Source of the DNA: Candidatus Nanopelagicales bacterium
GTDB taxonomy: Bacteria > Actinomycetota > Actinomycetes > Nanopelagicales > Nanopelagicaceae
DNA: 36,961 bases
Direction of reading: 5' to 3'
NCBI GenBank assembly: GCA_030832365.1
Contig: JAURJF010000001.1
Location: forward strand, 1-36,961
Positions 7,520 through 16,064 of the stretch are shown piece after piece. Every line of letters begins with the position of its first letter. Positions within the stretch are counted from its first letter, which is position 1. The notes below the pieces were generated by a model. That model worked only from the letters and a program-made list of their open reading frames with translations. It had not been told where the DNA came from and did not search any database. The position numbers and the translations under genes were made by a program.

Positions 7520-8608
7520 TTAAAGAATCGAGGTTAAGGCCTCAAGGAAAGCCTTATTCTCATCTTCAGTACCGATTGTTACCCGTAGATATCCAGGTAT
7601 TGAGACATCACGAATCAATACTGCCTTATCTACCAATTTCGTAAATAGCTCACTTGCGCTCTCTTTAAATCCAGTAAAGAGCAGAAAATTTGCCTCCGAA
7701 TCAATAACGACAAGGCCGAGGCTCTCTAGCTCTTTAGCTAGAAAATTGCGGGAGTCAATGATCTTTGCAATTTGCGCCGATAACTCTTGGCTATGAGTGA
7801 GAGCAGCTAGCGCTGCTGCCTGCGTTAGAGAACTTAAGTGATATGGCAATCTTATTAATAACATCGCTTCAATAAGTATCGGATCTGCAATCATGTATCC
7901 AACTCTTACTCCGGCGAATGCAAATGCCTTACTCATCGTCCTTGAGATGATTACATTTGGGAATCTATTCAAAAGAGAGAGAGCTGATATATTATTTGAG
8001 AATTCTGCATAGGCCTCATCAACTACAAAAATTGCTCCCACTTCTTGGCAAGTTTTAGCCATCTGCTCGACGTGCTCAATAGGTGTGGCATTGCCACTTG
8101 GATTATTTGGAGTTGTTAAATAGACCAGACCAGGCTTTAGATCCCTAATAGCTTTTAATGAGGCAGGGACATCTAGTGAGAAATTGGCCTGCCTTGGAAT
8201 AGATATCCACTTCTTGCCAACAGAGCGATTAATCAGGGGGTGCATAGAGTAAGAGGGCTCAAAGCCCATCGCATCGCCAGAGAAAGCAAGTGCAATACTC
8301 TGCAGAATCTCATTACTTCCATTTGCTGCCCAGATATTTTCAACTCCAAAACTTAAACCACTCTGCCGTTTAATCTCATCAGCAAGTGCTCCTCTGAGTT
8401 TTATCGCATCGCGATCTGGATAACGATTAAGGTTTTTAACTTCCTTAGCAATTGCTGCGTTAATACTTGCCTGCAAACTCACACTTAGTTGATAGGGATT
8501 CTCATTGGTATTTAGTCGATTTGCTAGAGAAATTTGCGGCGCGCCATATGGCATCAAATCCTTTAAGCTCTCATTTAATTTGAGCCATTTTGGCCAGCGA
8601 TCACTCAT
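7520..8608 (-). CDS. hisC: Histidinol-phosphate aminotransferase
   Basis: HisC transfers an amino group from glutamate to imidazole-acetol phosphate using PLP. The 362-residue fold-type I aminotransferase has NTNENPY near the N-terminus, AANGSNE for cofactor phosphate, TTPNNPSG, VVDEAY (Asp197 to the PLP pyridine), the Schiff-base lysine in SRTMSKAFAFAG (Lys227) and the closing LRVTIGT. Its ATG overlaps the hisD TAA by one base (TAATG on the minus strand). Length and motifs are ordinary for the actinobacterial enzyme. Confidence 0.96.
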   Translation of the reverse strand: MSDRWPKWLKLNESLKDLMPYGAPQISLANRLNTNENPYQLSVSLQASINAAIAKEVKNLNRYPDRDAIKLRGALADEIKRQSGLSFGVENIWAANGSNEILQSIALAFSGDAMGFEPSYSMHPLINRSVGKKWISIPRQANFSLDVPASLKAIRDLKPGLVYLTTPNNPSGNATPIEHVEQMAKTCQEVGAIFVVDEAYAEFSNNISALSLLNRFPNVIISRTMSKAFAFAGVRVGYMIADPILIEAMLLIRLPYHLSSLTQAAALAALTHSQELSAQIAKIIDSRNFLAKELESLGLVVIDSEANFLLFTGFKESASELFTKLVDKAVLIRDVSIPGYLRVTIGTEDENKAFLEALTSIL

Positions 8609-9963
8609 TACAAATCCTTACCCGCTTCAAAGCGTGCAGATATCGCTTCACCATGAGCGGGAAGATCTTCAGCATTTGCAAAGGTAATAACGCTAGGTGC
8701 AATTTCGCTAAAGGCTTTCTCGTTATAGGAGATAAAGTGAAGGCCCCTTAAGAAAGTTTGCACCGATAGCCCGCTTGAATGACATGCACACCCTCCCGTT
8801 GGAAGAACGTGGTTTGAGCCTGCTAGATAGTCACCAAGTGAAACTGGTGAGGTGCGCCCAAGAAATACAGCACCTGCATTTCTAATTTTCTTACTATCTC
8901 TCTTAGGGTCTGTCGTTAGTAGCTCAAGATGCTCAGCAGCGTATGCATTTGCTACATCTAGAGATTGATCAAGATTATCTGTAATAACGATTGCTGATTG
9001 AATGCCATAAAGCGCTTGGAGTATTCGCTGACTATGTTTGGTTGCCATTACCCTCGTCTTTAACTCAATCTGCACTTGATCTGCCAACTCTAAAGAATCT
9101 GTAATCAAAACTGCTGCGGCAATACTGTCATGCTCTGCTTGACTAATTAGATCTGCAGCTACTTCACCTGCTCTAGCGCTCTTATCAGCCACAATTGCAA
9201 TTTCAGTTGGTCCAGCCTCAGAGTCAATACCAATTTTTCCGCGCAGCGCTCTCTTTGCTGCCGCTACATAAATATTTCCTGGCCCGGTAACTAAATCAAC
9301 TGGCTCTAATATCTCTTGGGTAACTCCATCGACAACGCTACGAACTCCGTAGGCAAAGGCTGCAATTGCTTGCGCGCCTCCCATTGCATAGATTTCATTA
9401 ATTCCAAGGATTGCACAGGTTGCCAAGATTGTTGGATTTGGCCAACCAGAGTTATTGACTTGAGCAGGTGATGCCAGAGCAATACTTTTAACCCCAGCAA
9501 TTTGAGCAGGGACTACATTCATAATCACTGAACTGGGATAAACCGCTTTTCCTCCTGGAACATATAGACCAACTCGATCAACAGGAATCCAACGCTCTTC
9601 AACTTCCCCGCCATCAACAACTCTGGTTAACGCACTTGATCGCACTTGATCCTTATGAACACTTCGAACTCTTCTTATCGCCTCATTAATTACGCTCTCA
9701 AGATTTGGATCTAATTGCGCAAGCGCCTTATCAATTTCTTTCTGAGGAACTCTAAGGCCACTAGGAGCAACGCCATCAAATTTGAGACTTAGATCGAGAA
9801 GGGTCTGCTCACTTCCCTTTCTTACAGATTCAATAATTGGCTCAATAGCCTTCATCGCAGAGGCGATATCCATCTCAGCCCTGGGGAGCAGTTCTTGGTA
9901 TTGAGCTTTAGATAACTCTTTACCCCTTAGATCTAAGGTTCTAACAAGATTGGCTTGGCTCAC
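8608..9963 (-). CDS. hisD: Histidinol dehydrogenase
   Basis: HisD oxidises histidinol to histidine in two NAD-dependent steps at a zinc site. The 451-residue protein carries RVGLYVPGG, GPGNIYVAAAKR, SEAGPTEIAI, the zinc-ligand region SQAEHD, YAAEHLEL and a C-terminal SGLSVQTFLR. The start is GTG at 9961-9963, giving the usual length. No Shine-Dalgarno precedes it. Instead TAGAAT lies 6 nt upstream, which suggests a leaderless promoter driving the whole his-trp operon. hisG and hisE are not in the window. Confidence 0.96.
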   Translation of the reverse strand: MSQANLVRTLDLRGKELSKAQYQELLPRAEMDIASAMKAIEPIIESVRKGSEQTLLDLSLKFDGVAPSGLRVPQKEIDKALAQLDPNLESVINEAIRRVRSVHKDQVRSSALTRVVDGGEVEERWIPVDRVGLYVPGGKAVYPSSVIMNVVPAQIAGVKSIALASPAQVNNSGWPNPTILATCAILGINEIYAMGGAQAIAAFAYGVRSVVDGVTQEILEPVDLVTGPGNIYVAAAKRALRGKIGIDSEAGPTEIAIVADKSARAGEVAADLISQAEHDSIAAAVLITDSLELADQVQIELKTRVMATKHSQRILQALYGIQSAIVITDNLDQSLDVANAYAAEHLELLTTDPKRDSKKIRNAGAVFLGRTSPVSLGDYLAGSNHVLPTGGCACHSSGLSVQTFLRGLHFISYNEKAFSEIAPSVITFANAEDLPAHGEAISARFEAGKDL

Positions 9964-9969
9964 TTAGCT

Positions 9970-9975
9970 ATTCTA
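9970..9975 (-). promoter_or_regulatory. Probable -10 element of the his-trp operon
   Basis: TAGAAT on the minus strand ends 6 nt before the hisD GTG, in the 49 nt between dnaE and hisD. It matches the actinobacterial -10 consensus well and is identical to the hexamer ahead of the ileS leader. The spacing would place the transcript 5' end at or next to the start codon. No strong -35 is seen. Confidence 0.5.
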
Positions 9976-10012
9976 ATTGAGCAAGCAATTACCTCGCAGA
10001 GGATTTCCTTGC

Positions 10013-13000
10013 CTAAACCAAACAATCTGGGCCGAGAATTGACTTGAGGTCTGCGCTCAGGCTTGGTGAGGCAGTAATTTTCAATCCATCATCAAGCTTA
10101 AGGATAGTGTTCTTTGTTCCACCTTCAATTTTTAGATGAACTTCTCTAGTTCCAGGATGGGAACGCAATATCTCCTTCATTCGATCAACAACAGGAGGTG
10201 TGCATCGCTCGGCTTCAAGTTTGATTACAAAGGGTCCAATCGGTGCTTGATTAATGTCAGCAAGACTTAACTCTAGAGCGGTAATTTGCGGCGTCTCTTC
10301 ACGTTTATCAATTCTTCCGCGAATAATTACGATTCGATCTTCAATTAGATTTAGGGCATGGGTTTGATAAGTAGATGAGAAGAAGCGCACATCAATCGCG
10401 CCTTCAAGATCTTCAACTGTAACAATCGCCCAGGATTGACCTTGCCTGCTCACTTTTCGCTGAACCGCTGTGATTAACCCAGCGATGGTAATAATCTGCT
10501 CGTGAACTACCCCTTCATCTAAAATCTGACTAATTGTTGTATCAGTTGCGCTCCTTAATACATGCTCCACTCCAAGAAGTGGATGATCTGAAACATAGAG
10601 GCCCAGCATTTCTCTCTCATAGGCAAGTAGAAGGGCCTTCTCCCACTCTTGATCACTAACTTCCAGCGCCAGAGTTGCGATGCCATTAGCGCTAATTTCA
10701 TTTGCCCCACCGAATAAATCAAATTGACCAATAGCCTGGGCACGTTTTTCTTCTAATACTGAATCAATGGCTTCAAGATAAATACTCATGAGCCCCTTAC
10801 GAGAGTGGCCAAGGGAGTCAAAGGCCCCAGCTTTAATTAGGGACTCTATCGTTTTTTTATTACAGACCGTTTGATCAACTTTGGCTAGAAAATCACTAAA
10901 GGAGGTGTACTTACCTTTCTCGTTTCGATTTTTAACAATCGATGCGACAACATTTTCCCCAATGTTTCTAATGGCAGTAAGACCAAATCGAATGTCATTA
11001 CCACCTGGGGTGTACTCCGCATTTGAGAAATTAACATCAGGAGGCAGAACCTTAATTCCCATTCGGCGAGATTCATTTAAGTAAAGCGCTGACTTATCTT
11101 TAGCATCCCTGACGCTAGTAAGTAGCGCTGCCATGTACTCAGTTGGATAATTGGCCTTTAGATAGGCGGTCCAGAATGAGAGAACGCCATAGCCTGCGCT
11201 ATGTGCTCGATTAAAGGCGTAATCAGAGAATGGAATCAGCGTCTTCCATAGCTCTTCGATAGCAATACTTGAGAATCCATTGTTACGCATGCCCTCTTCG
11301 AAGTGAACATACTCTTTATCAAGAATCTCTTTATTCTTCTTACCCATAGCTTTACGTAGTAAATCTGCTCGACCTAGAGAGAAACCAGCAAGTTTCTGTG
11401 CAATTGCCATAACTTGTTCTTGATAAACAATAAGTCCATAAGTATCTGCCAGAATCTCATCAAGTGCTGCACTTAACTCAGGATGAATCGGTTCAATTCT
11501 CTTACGTTTATTCTTGCGATCTGCATAATCATTATGAGCATTAACTCCCATAGGGCCAGGGCGATAAAGAGCGATAACAGCTGAAATATCTTCAAATGAA
11601 TCTGGCGCCATTGATCTAAGTAGAGCTCGAATTGGAGCGCTATCTAATTGGAATACTCCTAGAGTCTCACCTCTTGAGAGTAATTCGAATGTCTTTTTAT
11701 CTGAGAGCTCTAAAGACTCTAGAACAATTGTCTTTGCCTGGTTGCTCTTGATATTTTCTAGACAGTCATCTAGAACTGAGAGATTACGAAGTCCGAGAAA
11801 GTCCATCTTTAATAGCCCTGTTGCTTCGCATGCGCCCATATCAAATTGAGTAATGATTGATCCATCAGCCTCTCTTCGATGGATCGGAATGACATCTATC
11901 AAAGGCTCTCTACTAAGAATCACCCCGGCAGCATGAACTGACCATTGTCGCTTGAGTCCTTCAAGTCCCTTGGCCATATCAACGATAGTTTTGGAATCAG
12001 GATCGCTCTCATAGATATTTCTAAATTCTTGTGCTTCGCCAAAGCGCTCATTTTCTTTATCAAATACCCCTTGAAGTGAAATATCTTTACCCATAATCGA
12101 AGGAGGTAGAGCCTTAGTTAATCGCTCACCTAGCGCGTATGGATAGCCCAAAACTCTGGCAGCATCTTTAATCGCAGCTTTAGATTTAATAGTTCCATAG
12201 GTAATAATCTGAGCAACTCGATCATCGCCATATTTATTGGTGGCATATCTGATCATCTCTGAGCGTCTACGCTCATCAAAGTCCAAGTCAATATCAGGCA
12301 TCGATATGCGGTCTGGATTTAAGAAACGCTCAAAGAGCAATCCATGTTTAATTGGATCAAGTCCGGTAATTCCTAAAGAGTATGAAACAAGAGATCCAGC
12401 AGCCGATCCTCTCCCCGGACCAACACGAATTCCCTCTCTCTTGGCTTGAGCTACAAGGTCTGCAACAACTAAGAAGTAACCTGCAAATCCCATCTTGGTC
12501 ATAACATCTAATTCAAAATGAAGGCGCGCCTGATACTGAGGTGCAATCTCATCCATGCTCTTTGCGCCAAATTTCTCTAATAAGCCTCGTTCGCCTTCTT
12601 TAATTAGCCAAGAGTTCTCACTCTCGCCTTCAGGAACTGAAAATTGAGGGAGCAAATTTTCATTCTCGCGCATCGTAATATTGCAGCGTTCGGCGATTGC
12701 AAGGGTGTTATCGCAGGCAATTTCAAGGTCTTTAAAGATACGGCGCATCGTTGCTGCATCTTTGAGGTAATACTCTTTGCCTTCAAATTTGAATCTCTTT
12801 GGATCAGCCAGAGTTGTTCCTGATTGAATACAGAGAAGTGCTTCGTGATGTTTAGCATCATCGGCATAGGTGTAGTGAAGATCGTTTGTTGCAACGAGTG
12901 GAAGCCCTAGTTCTTTTGAGAGCTTTATTAAATCATCTTTAACACGTCTTTCAATTTCAATGTCATGATCCATAATTTCAACAAAGTAATTATCTGCTCC

Positions 13001-13534
13001 AAAAATATCGCGGTAATTTGCTGCAGCCGCCCGGGCTTCGTTATATGCCCCCATTCTGATGCGAGTTTGAATCTCTCCTGCCGCGCAGCCTGTTGTTGCA
13101 ATTAATCCTTGGCCATATTGCGAGAGCAACTCGCGATCCATTCTTGGTTTGTAGTAAAAACCTTCTAGCGATGCAAGGGAAGAAAGGCGAAATAAATTAG
13201 CAAGGCCAACATTATTTTCAGCCCAGAGCGTCATATGGGTATAGGCCCCACCTCCTGAGACATCATCTTCTCCGCCCTCAGCCCACTTGACTCGCTTTTT
13301 TTCAAACCTTGACTCTGGAGCTACATAGGCCTCTATTCCAATGATGGGTTTAACCCCTGCGCTCTTCATAGTTTTATAGAAATCAAAAGCGCCAAAAACA
13401 TTTCCATGATCAGTCATAGCGATTGCGCCATCGCCAGAGCGGGCTACTTCCTCAGCTAATTTTTCAACGCGAGCTGCTCCATCGAGCATCGAATACTCAG
13501 TATGGACATGTAGATGGACAAAACCCTGGCTCAC
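10013..13534 (-). CDS. dnaE: DNA polymerase III alpha subunit
   Basis: DnaE is the replicative polymerase. From the GTG at 13532-13534 the product is 1173 residues. The N-terminal PHP domain begins FVHLHVHTEYSMLDG and has MTDHGN, GIEAYV and ATNDLHY, so it may retain proofreading like mycobacterial DnaE1. Polymerase aspartates are Asp414 and Asp416 in PDIDLDFDE and Asp578 in LLKMDFLG. A clamp-binding motif QFDLFG starts at Gln937, and an OB fold follows (ITIAGLITAVQRKVSRQG). The frame extends to a TTG at 13582 inside rluD, but that adds 16 residues foreign to the family. TAATCT 8 nt before the GTG may be its -10. It lies 25 nt after rluD. Confidence 0.97.
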   Translation of the reverse strand: MSQGFVHLHVHTEYSMLDGAARVEKLAEEVARSGDGAIAMTDHGNVFGAFDFYKTMKSAGVKPIIGIEAYVAPESRFEKKRVKWAEGGEDDVSGGGAYTHMTLWAENNVGLANLFRLSSLASLEGFYYKPRMDRELLSQYGQGLIATTGCAAGEIQTRIRMGAYNEARAAAANYRDIFGADNYFVEIMDHDIEIERRVKDDLIKLSKELGLPLVATNDLHYTYADDAKHHEALLCIQSGTTLADPKRFKFEGKEYYLKDAATMRRIFKDLEIACDNTLAIAERCNITMRENENLLPQFSVPEGESENSWLIKEGERGLLEKFGAKSMDEIAPQYQARLHFELDVMTKMGFAGYFLVVADLVAQAKREGIRVGPGRGSAAGSLVSYSLGITGLDPIKHGLLFERFLNPDRISMPDIDLDFDERRRSEMIRYATNKYGDDRVAQIITYGTIKSKAAIKDAARVLGYPYALGERLTKALPPSIMGKDISLQGVFDKENERFGEAQEFRNIYESDPDSKTIVDMAKGLEGLKRQWSVHAAGVILSREPLIDVIPIHRREADGSIITQFDMGACEATGLLKMDFLGLRNLSVLDDCLENIKSNQAKTIVLESLELSDKKTFELLSRGETLGVFQLDSAPIRALLRSMAPDSFEDISAVIALYRPGPMGVNAHNDYADRKNKRKRIEPIHPELSAALDEILADTYGLIVYQEQVMAIAQKLAGFSLGRADLLRKAMGKKNKEILDKEYVHFEEGMRNNGFSSIAIEELWKTLIPFSDYAFNRAHSAGYGVLSFWTAYLKANYPTEYMAALLTSVRDAKDKSALYLNESRRMGIKVLPPDVNFSNAEYTPGGNDIRFGLTAIRNIGENVVASIVKNRNEKGKYTSFSDFLAKVDQTVCNKKTIESLIKAGAFDSLGHSRKGLMSIYLEAIDSVLEEKRAQAIGQFDLFGGANEISANGIATLALEVSDQEWEKALLLAYEREMLGLYVSDHPLLGVEHVLRSATDTTISQILDEGVVHEQIITIAGLITAVQRKVSRQGQSWAIVTVEDLEGAIDVRFFSSTYQTHALNLIEDRIVIIRGRIDKREETPQITALELSLADINQAPIGPFVIKLEAERCTPPVVDRMKEILRSHPGTREVHLKIEGGTKNTILKLDDGLKITASPSLSADLKSILGPDCLV

Positions 13535-13542
13535 GGTCGGGC

Positions 13543-13548
13543 AGATTA
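13543..13548 (-). promoter_or_regulatory. Possible -10 element for dnaE
   Basis: TAATCT on the minus strand sits 8 nt before the dnaE GTG in the 25 nt rluD-dnaE gap. No Shine-Dalgarno is visible there, so a leaderless start is plausible. The evidence is one hexamer and its position. Confidence 0.3.
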
Positions 13549-13559
13549 CTCTCTTGCTC

Positions 13560-14489
13560 TCACTTGACGGCAAGCAACGCAAGGGCGCGCGTTAGATCAT
13601 CAGGCAGTGGGGCATTTAGGGTGATTCGCTGATCACTTGAGGGTTGATTAAAAGATAGCTCCATTGCGTGTAGCCAAGGTCTCTTTAGCTCTAGGCGTGC
13701 AGCAAGGACAGGATCTCCTCCATAAGCAAGGTCGCCAACTAAAGGATGGCGCAGGGCATTGAAGTGAACTCGAATCTGGTGAGTTCTTCCAGTTTCTAAA
13801 ACTACTTTTAACAGAGATGCTCCTTGGTAATACTCAATTAATTCATAGTGGGTAATGCTCGCCTTGCCATCGGCAACGACAGCAAAACGATAATCCTCTC
13901 TTGGGTGGCGACCAATTGGAGCATCAATACTTCCCTCAACTGGATCAATATGTCCCTGAATGAGTGTGCGATAAACCTTTTCGATACTGCGATTTCTAAA
14001 TTGATTCTTCATAGAAATGTAGGAGCGCTCATGCTTTGCCAAGAGCATTAGTCCAGAAGTTCCGGCATCTAGCCTCTGCACAATTCCCTGACGCTCTTGG
14101 GGGCCAGTTGTTGAGATTCGATAACCCCTGGCAAGAAGAGCTCCGACAACAGTTGGTCCCATCCAGCCTGGACTTGCATGCGCAGCGCAACCCACTGGTT
14201 TATTAACTACGACAACATCATCATCGTCATAGATAATTTCAAGAGTATCAATTGGGGTTTCTTTTAACTCCAGTGGATCATAGAGAGCTGGCATTAAAAC
14301 AGTTAATCGATCTCCCGCGCTAACCCGATCTGATTTTGAAAGCGGTTTCTTTCCCTGCAAAACTTCACCAGCATTAAGTAGATCAGCCACAACGCTTCTT
14401 GATAGCTCTAAAACTTTTGCTAAAGCTGTATCAACTCTCTGGCCATCTTGCGCTTGATCTATCTGAATCGCTCTCTTCTCACGCTCCAT
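13560..14489 (-). CDS. rluD: RluD-type 23S rRNA pseudouridine synthase
   Basis: This family isomerises specific uridines in 23S rRNA. The 309-residue protein has an N-terminal S4 RNA-binding domain (about residues 14-75) and then the RluA/RluD catalytic domain. The catalytic Asp lies in VQRLDAGTSGLMLLAK, followed by KVYRTLIQG and TGRTHQIRVHF. The residue before RLD is Gln, where His is common in RluA-type motifs, but the Arg and Asp are intact. The exact uridine targets cannot be read from sequence, so the symbol follows family and synteny beside lspA. Its ATG overlaps the lspA TAA by one base. Confidence 0.88.
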   Translation of the reverse strand: MEREKRAIQIDQAQDGQRVDTALAKVLELSRSVVADLLNAGEVLQGKKPLSKSDRVSAGDRLTVLMPALYDPLELKETPIDTLEIIYDDDDVVVVNKPVGCAAHASPGWMGPTVVGALLARGYRISTTGPQERQGIVQRLDAGTSGLMLLAKHERSYISMKNQFRNRSIEKVYRTLIQGHIDPVEGSIDAPIGRHPREDYRFAVVADGKASITHYELIEYYQGASLLKVVLETGRTHQIRVHFNALRHPLVGDLAYGGDPVLAARLELKRPWLHAMELSFNQPSSDQRITLNAPLPDDLTRALALLAVK

Positions 14490-15007
14490 TAAATAACCTT
14501 CTTATATGGCTCAATATTTCGAATTGCTAGAAGGCTCATTAAAATCGCTGAAGTGACAATCGCTGAATCAGCAATGTTAAATACTGGCCAATTAGGTAGC
14601 TCTATCCAATCAATAACTTCGCCTCTCCATGGCCCCGGCGGCCTAAAGGCTCGATCCATCAAATTTCCAAGAACTCCGCCAAGTAGTAGGCCTAAGGCAA
14701 TTGCCCAAGACCCATTAGTAACTCTGCCAATGAAATAGAGAATGAAGGCAGCTACACAGAGTTTTAAAGAGCTCAGAATTAAGGTGGCATCAGCAATTAA
14801 ATTAAAAGCAGCACCTGGATTTGTGGCAAAAGTTAATTGAAGAAAATCTCCTATGAGCTTTACTGGCTCTCGGTATTGAAGATAGGAGAGAGCCCAATTC
14901 TTACTAATTAGGTCGAGTGCAAAAATTACTACTGTAATTGCTATAAAGAGTCGTCGCGCGCGATTAGCACCCGACGACCTTATCGGCGCTCTTCCTTCTG
15001 TTTGCAT
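14489..15007 (-). CDS. lspA: Lipoprotein signal peptidase (signal peptidase II)
   Basis: LspA removes the signal peptide from lipidated prolipoproteins in the membrane. The 172-residue protein has four hydrophobic segments (about residues 19-36, 66-72 with 76-94, 100-117 and 143-161). The catalytic aspartates are Asp118 in GNLMDRA and Asp147 in FNIADSAI, with the NPGAAFNL segment typical of the family. A basic stretch (residues 10-19) precedes the first membrane helix. The ATG lies inside the 3' end of the DksA-like gene, a 28 nt overlap, with no better downstream start. Confidence 0.95.
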   Translation of the reverse strand: MQTEGRAPIRSSGANRARRLFIAITVVIFALDLISKNWALSYLQYREPVKLIGDFLQLTFATNPGAAFNLIADATLILSSLKLCVAAFILYFIGRVTNGSWAIALGLLLGGVLGNLMDRAFRPPGPWRGEVIDWIELPNWPVFNIADSAIVTSAILMSLLAIRNIEPYKKVI

Positions 15008-15795
15008 AACATGCAGAGAGTGGCCCGAGGGAAAACTTGGAGACGGGCTTTTCCAATCGCACTTTCACAATCTTCACATCGCCCATAAGTTTTCGTTTCA
15101 ATTCGCTCTAACGCTCTCTCAGTCTGAAGAACCATATCTCTGGCGTTATAGACCAGCGATATCTCATGTTCGCGTTCAAATGTCTTAGCGCCAGCATCAG
15201 CTTGATCATCGCCAGCTCCAACTCCTGAAGCTTCAATTAGATCATCCATTTCACTTTCAATTGCTGCAAGTTCTTTTTGCAACCTTGCTAAATCTTTCGA
15301 AAGTTCAGATTTAATTGCTTTCATCTCAGTAGCGCTCCAAGATTCTTCGCCATCAAGAACGAAGGGCGAAGGCGCTGCCTTCACTGGCTTTAGCGCTGGG
15401 GCTTTCTTTCCTAACTTTGGCGTTCTAATTGGCGGAGGCATTACTAAACGTTTTTCTGGAACAACTACAAGATCACTTGCCTCTATCTCTGGTTTATAAA
15501 CTGAAATTGTTGTTGCTCCACCTTTTGCAGTGCTGCTGGTAAGAGCAGTCTTATGCGCACCCTTCATAATCTGGGCAGGGGCTTTCTTTAAAGGCGCCTT
15601 CTTAGCAAGAGTTGGGCGAACTGGTGCTTTCTTTACTGGCGCTTTTTTCGCGGGAGCATTCTTAGCTGCAATTTTTTTTACTGGCGCTTTTTTAGCCTTT
15701 GGCTTAACGCTCTTGGCCTTAGGTTTTGCCTTCGCTGGGCTAGATTTCTTCTTAAACTTCGCAACCGCTGAGCGGACTTTCTTTTTTAATGCCAC
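14980..15795 (-). CDS. DksA/TraR-family zinc-finger protein with Lys/Ala/Pro-rich tail
   Basis: Residues 1 to about 90 are a low-complexity basic tail with repeated KKAP and KKAPVKK units, like histone H1 or the C-tail of mycobacterial HupB. Residues about 150-230 are predicted helical and form the DksA-like coiled coil, with an acidic DDQAD segment where the DksA tip lies. A zinc finger follows with Cys240, Cys243, Cys261 and Cys264. DksA proteins enter the RNA polymerase secondary channel. A homologue sits between ileS and lspA in Streptomyces too, so the position is ancestral. Start is GTG at 15793-15795, with no Shine-Dalgarno seen. Whether the tail binds DNA is inference. Confidence 0.85.
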   Translation of the reverse strand: MALKKKVRSAVAKFKKKSSPAKAKPKAKSVKPKAKKAPVKKIAAKNAPAKKAPVKKAPVRPTLAKKAPLKKAPAQIMKGAHKTALTSSTAKGGATTISVYKPEIEASDLVVVPEKRLVMPPPIRTPKLGKKAPALKPVKAAPSPFVLDGEESWSATEMKAIKSELSKDLARLQKELAAIESEMDDLIEASGVGAGDDQADAGAKTFEREHEISLVYNARDMVLQTERALERIETKTYGRCEDCESAIGKARLQVFPRATLCMLCKQKEERR

Positions 15796-15849
15796 AACGG
15801 CGAAGGCTAAAGGTTTATTGATTTAAATGCCACTCGCCCCGCTATAGGC

Positions 15850-15855
15850 TAGAAT
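15850..15855 (+). promoter_or_regulatory. Probable -10 element of ileS
   Basis: TAGAAT lies just before the predicted base of T-box Stem I (15861), so transcription starting a few bases downstream would give a leader beginning at that stem. TTGATT at 15819-15824 is too far upstream (25 nt) for a standard -35, and no better -35 is seen. Confidence 0.5.
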
Positions 15856-15860
15856 GAGCG

Positions 15861-16064
15861 CGCTTACATCAGTTATCGCGATGACCAGGCAATCACCTGT
15901 GAGCGAGTTGGAAGAAGTGAGTCAAGAGCTCATCTAGAACCAGCAGTAAGTTTTTTTTAAAAAAGCGGCAGCAGAAAGCTGCAAGGTGGGTGGTACCGCG
16001 GTCGCAAGATCGCCCCTCCAAGAGATCGAAGAGCGTTTTATTCGAATTTCGAGGGGGTTTTTCA
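15861..16064 (+). ncRNA. T-box leader of ileS, ultrashort Stem I type, specifier AUC
   Basis: The leader senses uncharged tRNA-Ile. Stem I pairs CGCTTAC (15861-15867) with GTGAGCG (15899-15905), with an inner hairpin GTTAT/ATGAC at 15872-15885. The unpaired 3' side carries ATC at 15892-15894, an isoleucine codon. Stem II pairs GTTGG (15907-15911) with CCAGC (15940-15944), enclosing GTGAG/CTCAT. Stem III is GCAGC/GCTGC at 15968-15982. The T-box core holds TGGTACC (15991-15997), whose TGGT can pair with the tRNA end ACCA. The antisequestrator pairs GGTGGG (15985-15990) with CCCTCC (16014-16019), and GCGGTC with GATCGC around a GCAA tetraloop. Short-Stem-I T-boxes before ileS are known in Actinobacteria. 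Confidence 0.93.
16013..16062 (+). terminator. Sequestrator / terminator hairpin of the ileS T-box
   Basis: CCCCTC (16013-16018) pairs with GAGGGG (16051-16056). The helix continues inward through AAG with TTT and TCGAA with TTCGA around a 10 nt loop. It uses the same CCCTCC needed by the antisequestrator, so the two folds exclude each other. The 3' strand is also the ileS Shine-Dalgarno (GAGGGGG at 16051-16057, 7 nt from GTG), and is followed by five Ts at 16058-16062. Closing the hairpin could block translation, end transcription, or both. Confidence 0.8.

Noticed and set aside
10881..11084. Short plus-strand open frames inside dnaE and other genes
   Set aside because: They are shadows of long conserved genes with no ribosome binding sites or family features.
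13535..13582. DnaE start at the TTG inside rluD
   Set aside because: The extra residues match no DnaE N-terminus. The PHP domain starts right after the GTG at 13534.
14060..14090. RluD motif with Gln instead of His before RLD as a sign of inactivation
   Set aside because: The Arg and catalytic Asp are intact and all other motifs are normal, so activity is likely.
15530..15826. Plus-strand open frame coding a very hydrophobic Phe/Ala/Gly-rich protein
   Set aside because: It is the antisense of the Lys/Ala/Pro repeats of the DksA-like gene: lysine and proline codons read backwards give Phe, Leu and Gly.
15951..15964. T8A6 run as an intrinsic terminator
   Set aside because: No G/C-rich stem precedes it, and it falls in the linker between Stems II and III of the T-box.
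15990..16064. N-terminal extension of IleRS by 25 residues
   Set aside because: It lies inside the T-box antisequestrator and sequestrator. The GTG at 16065 has a proper Shine-Dalgarno.
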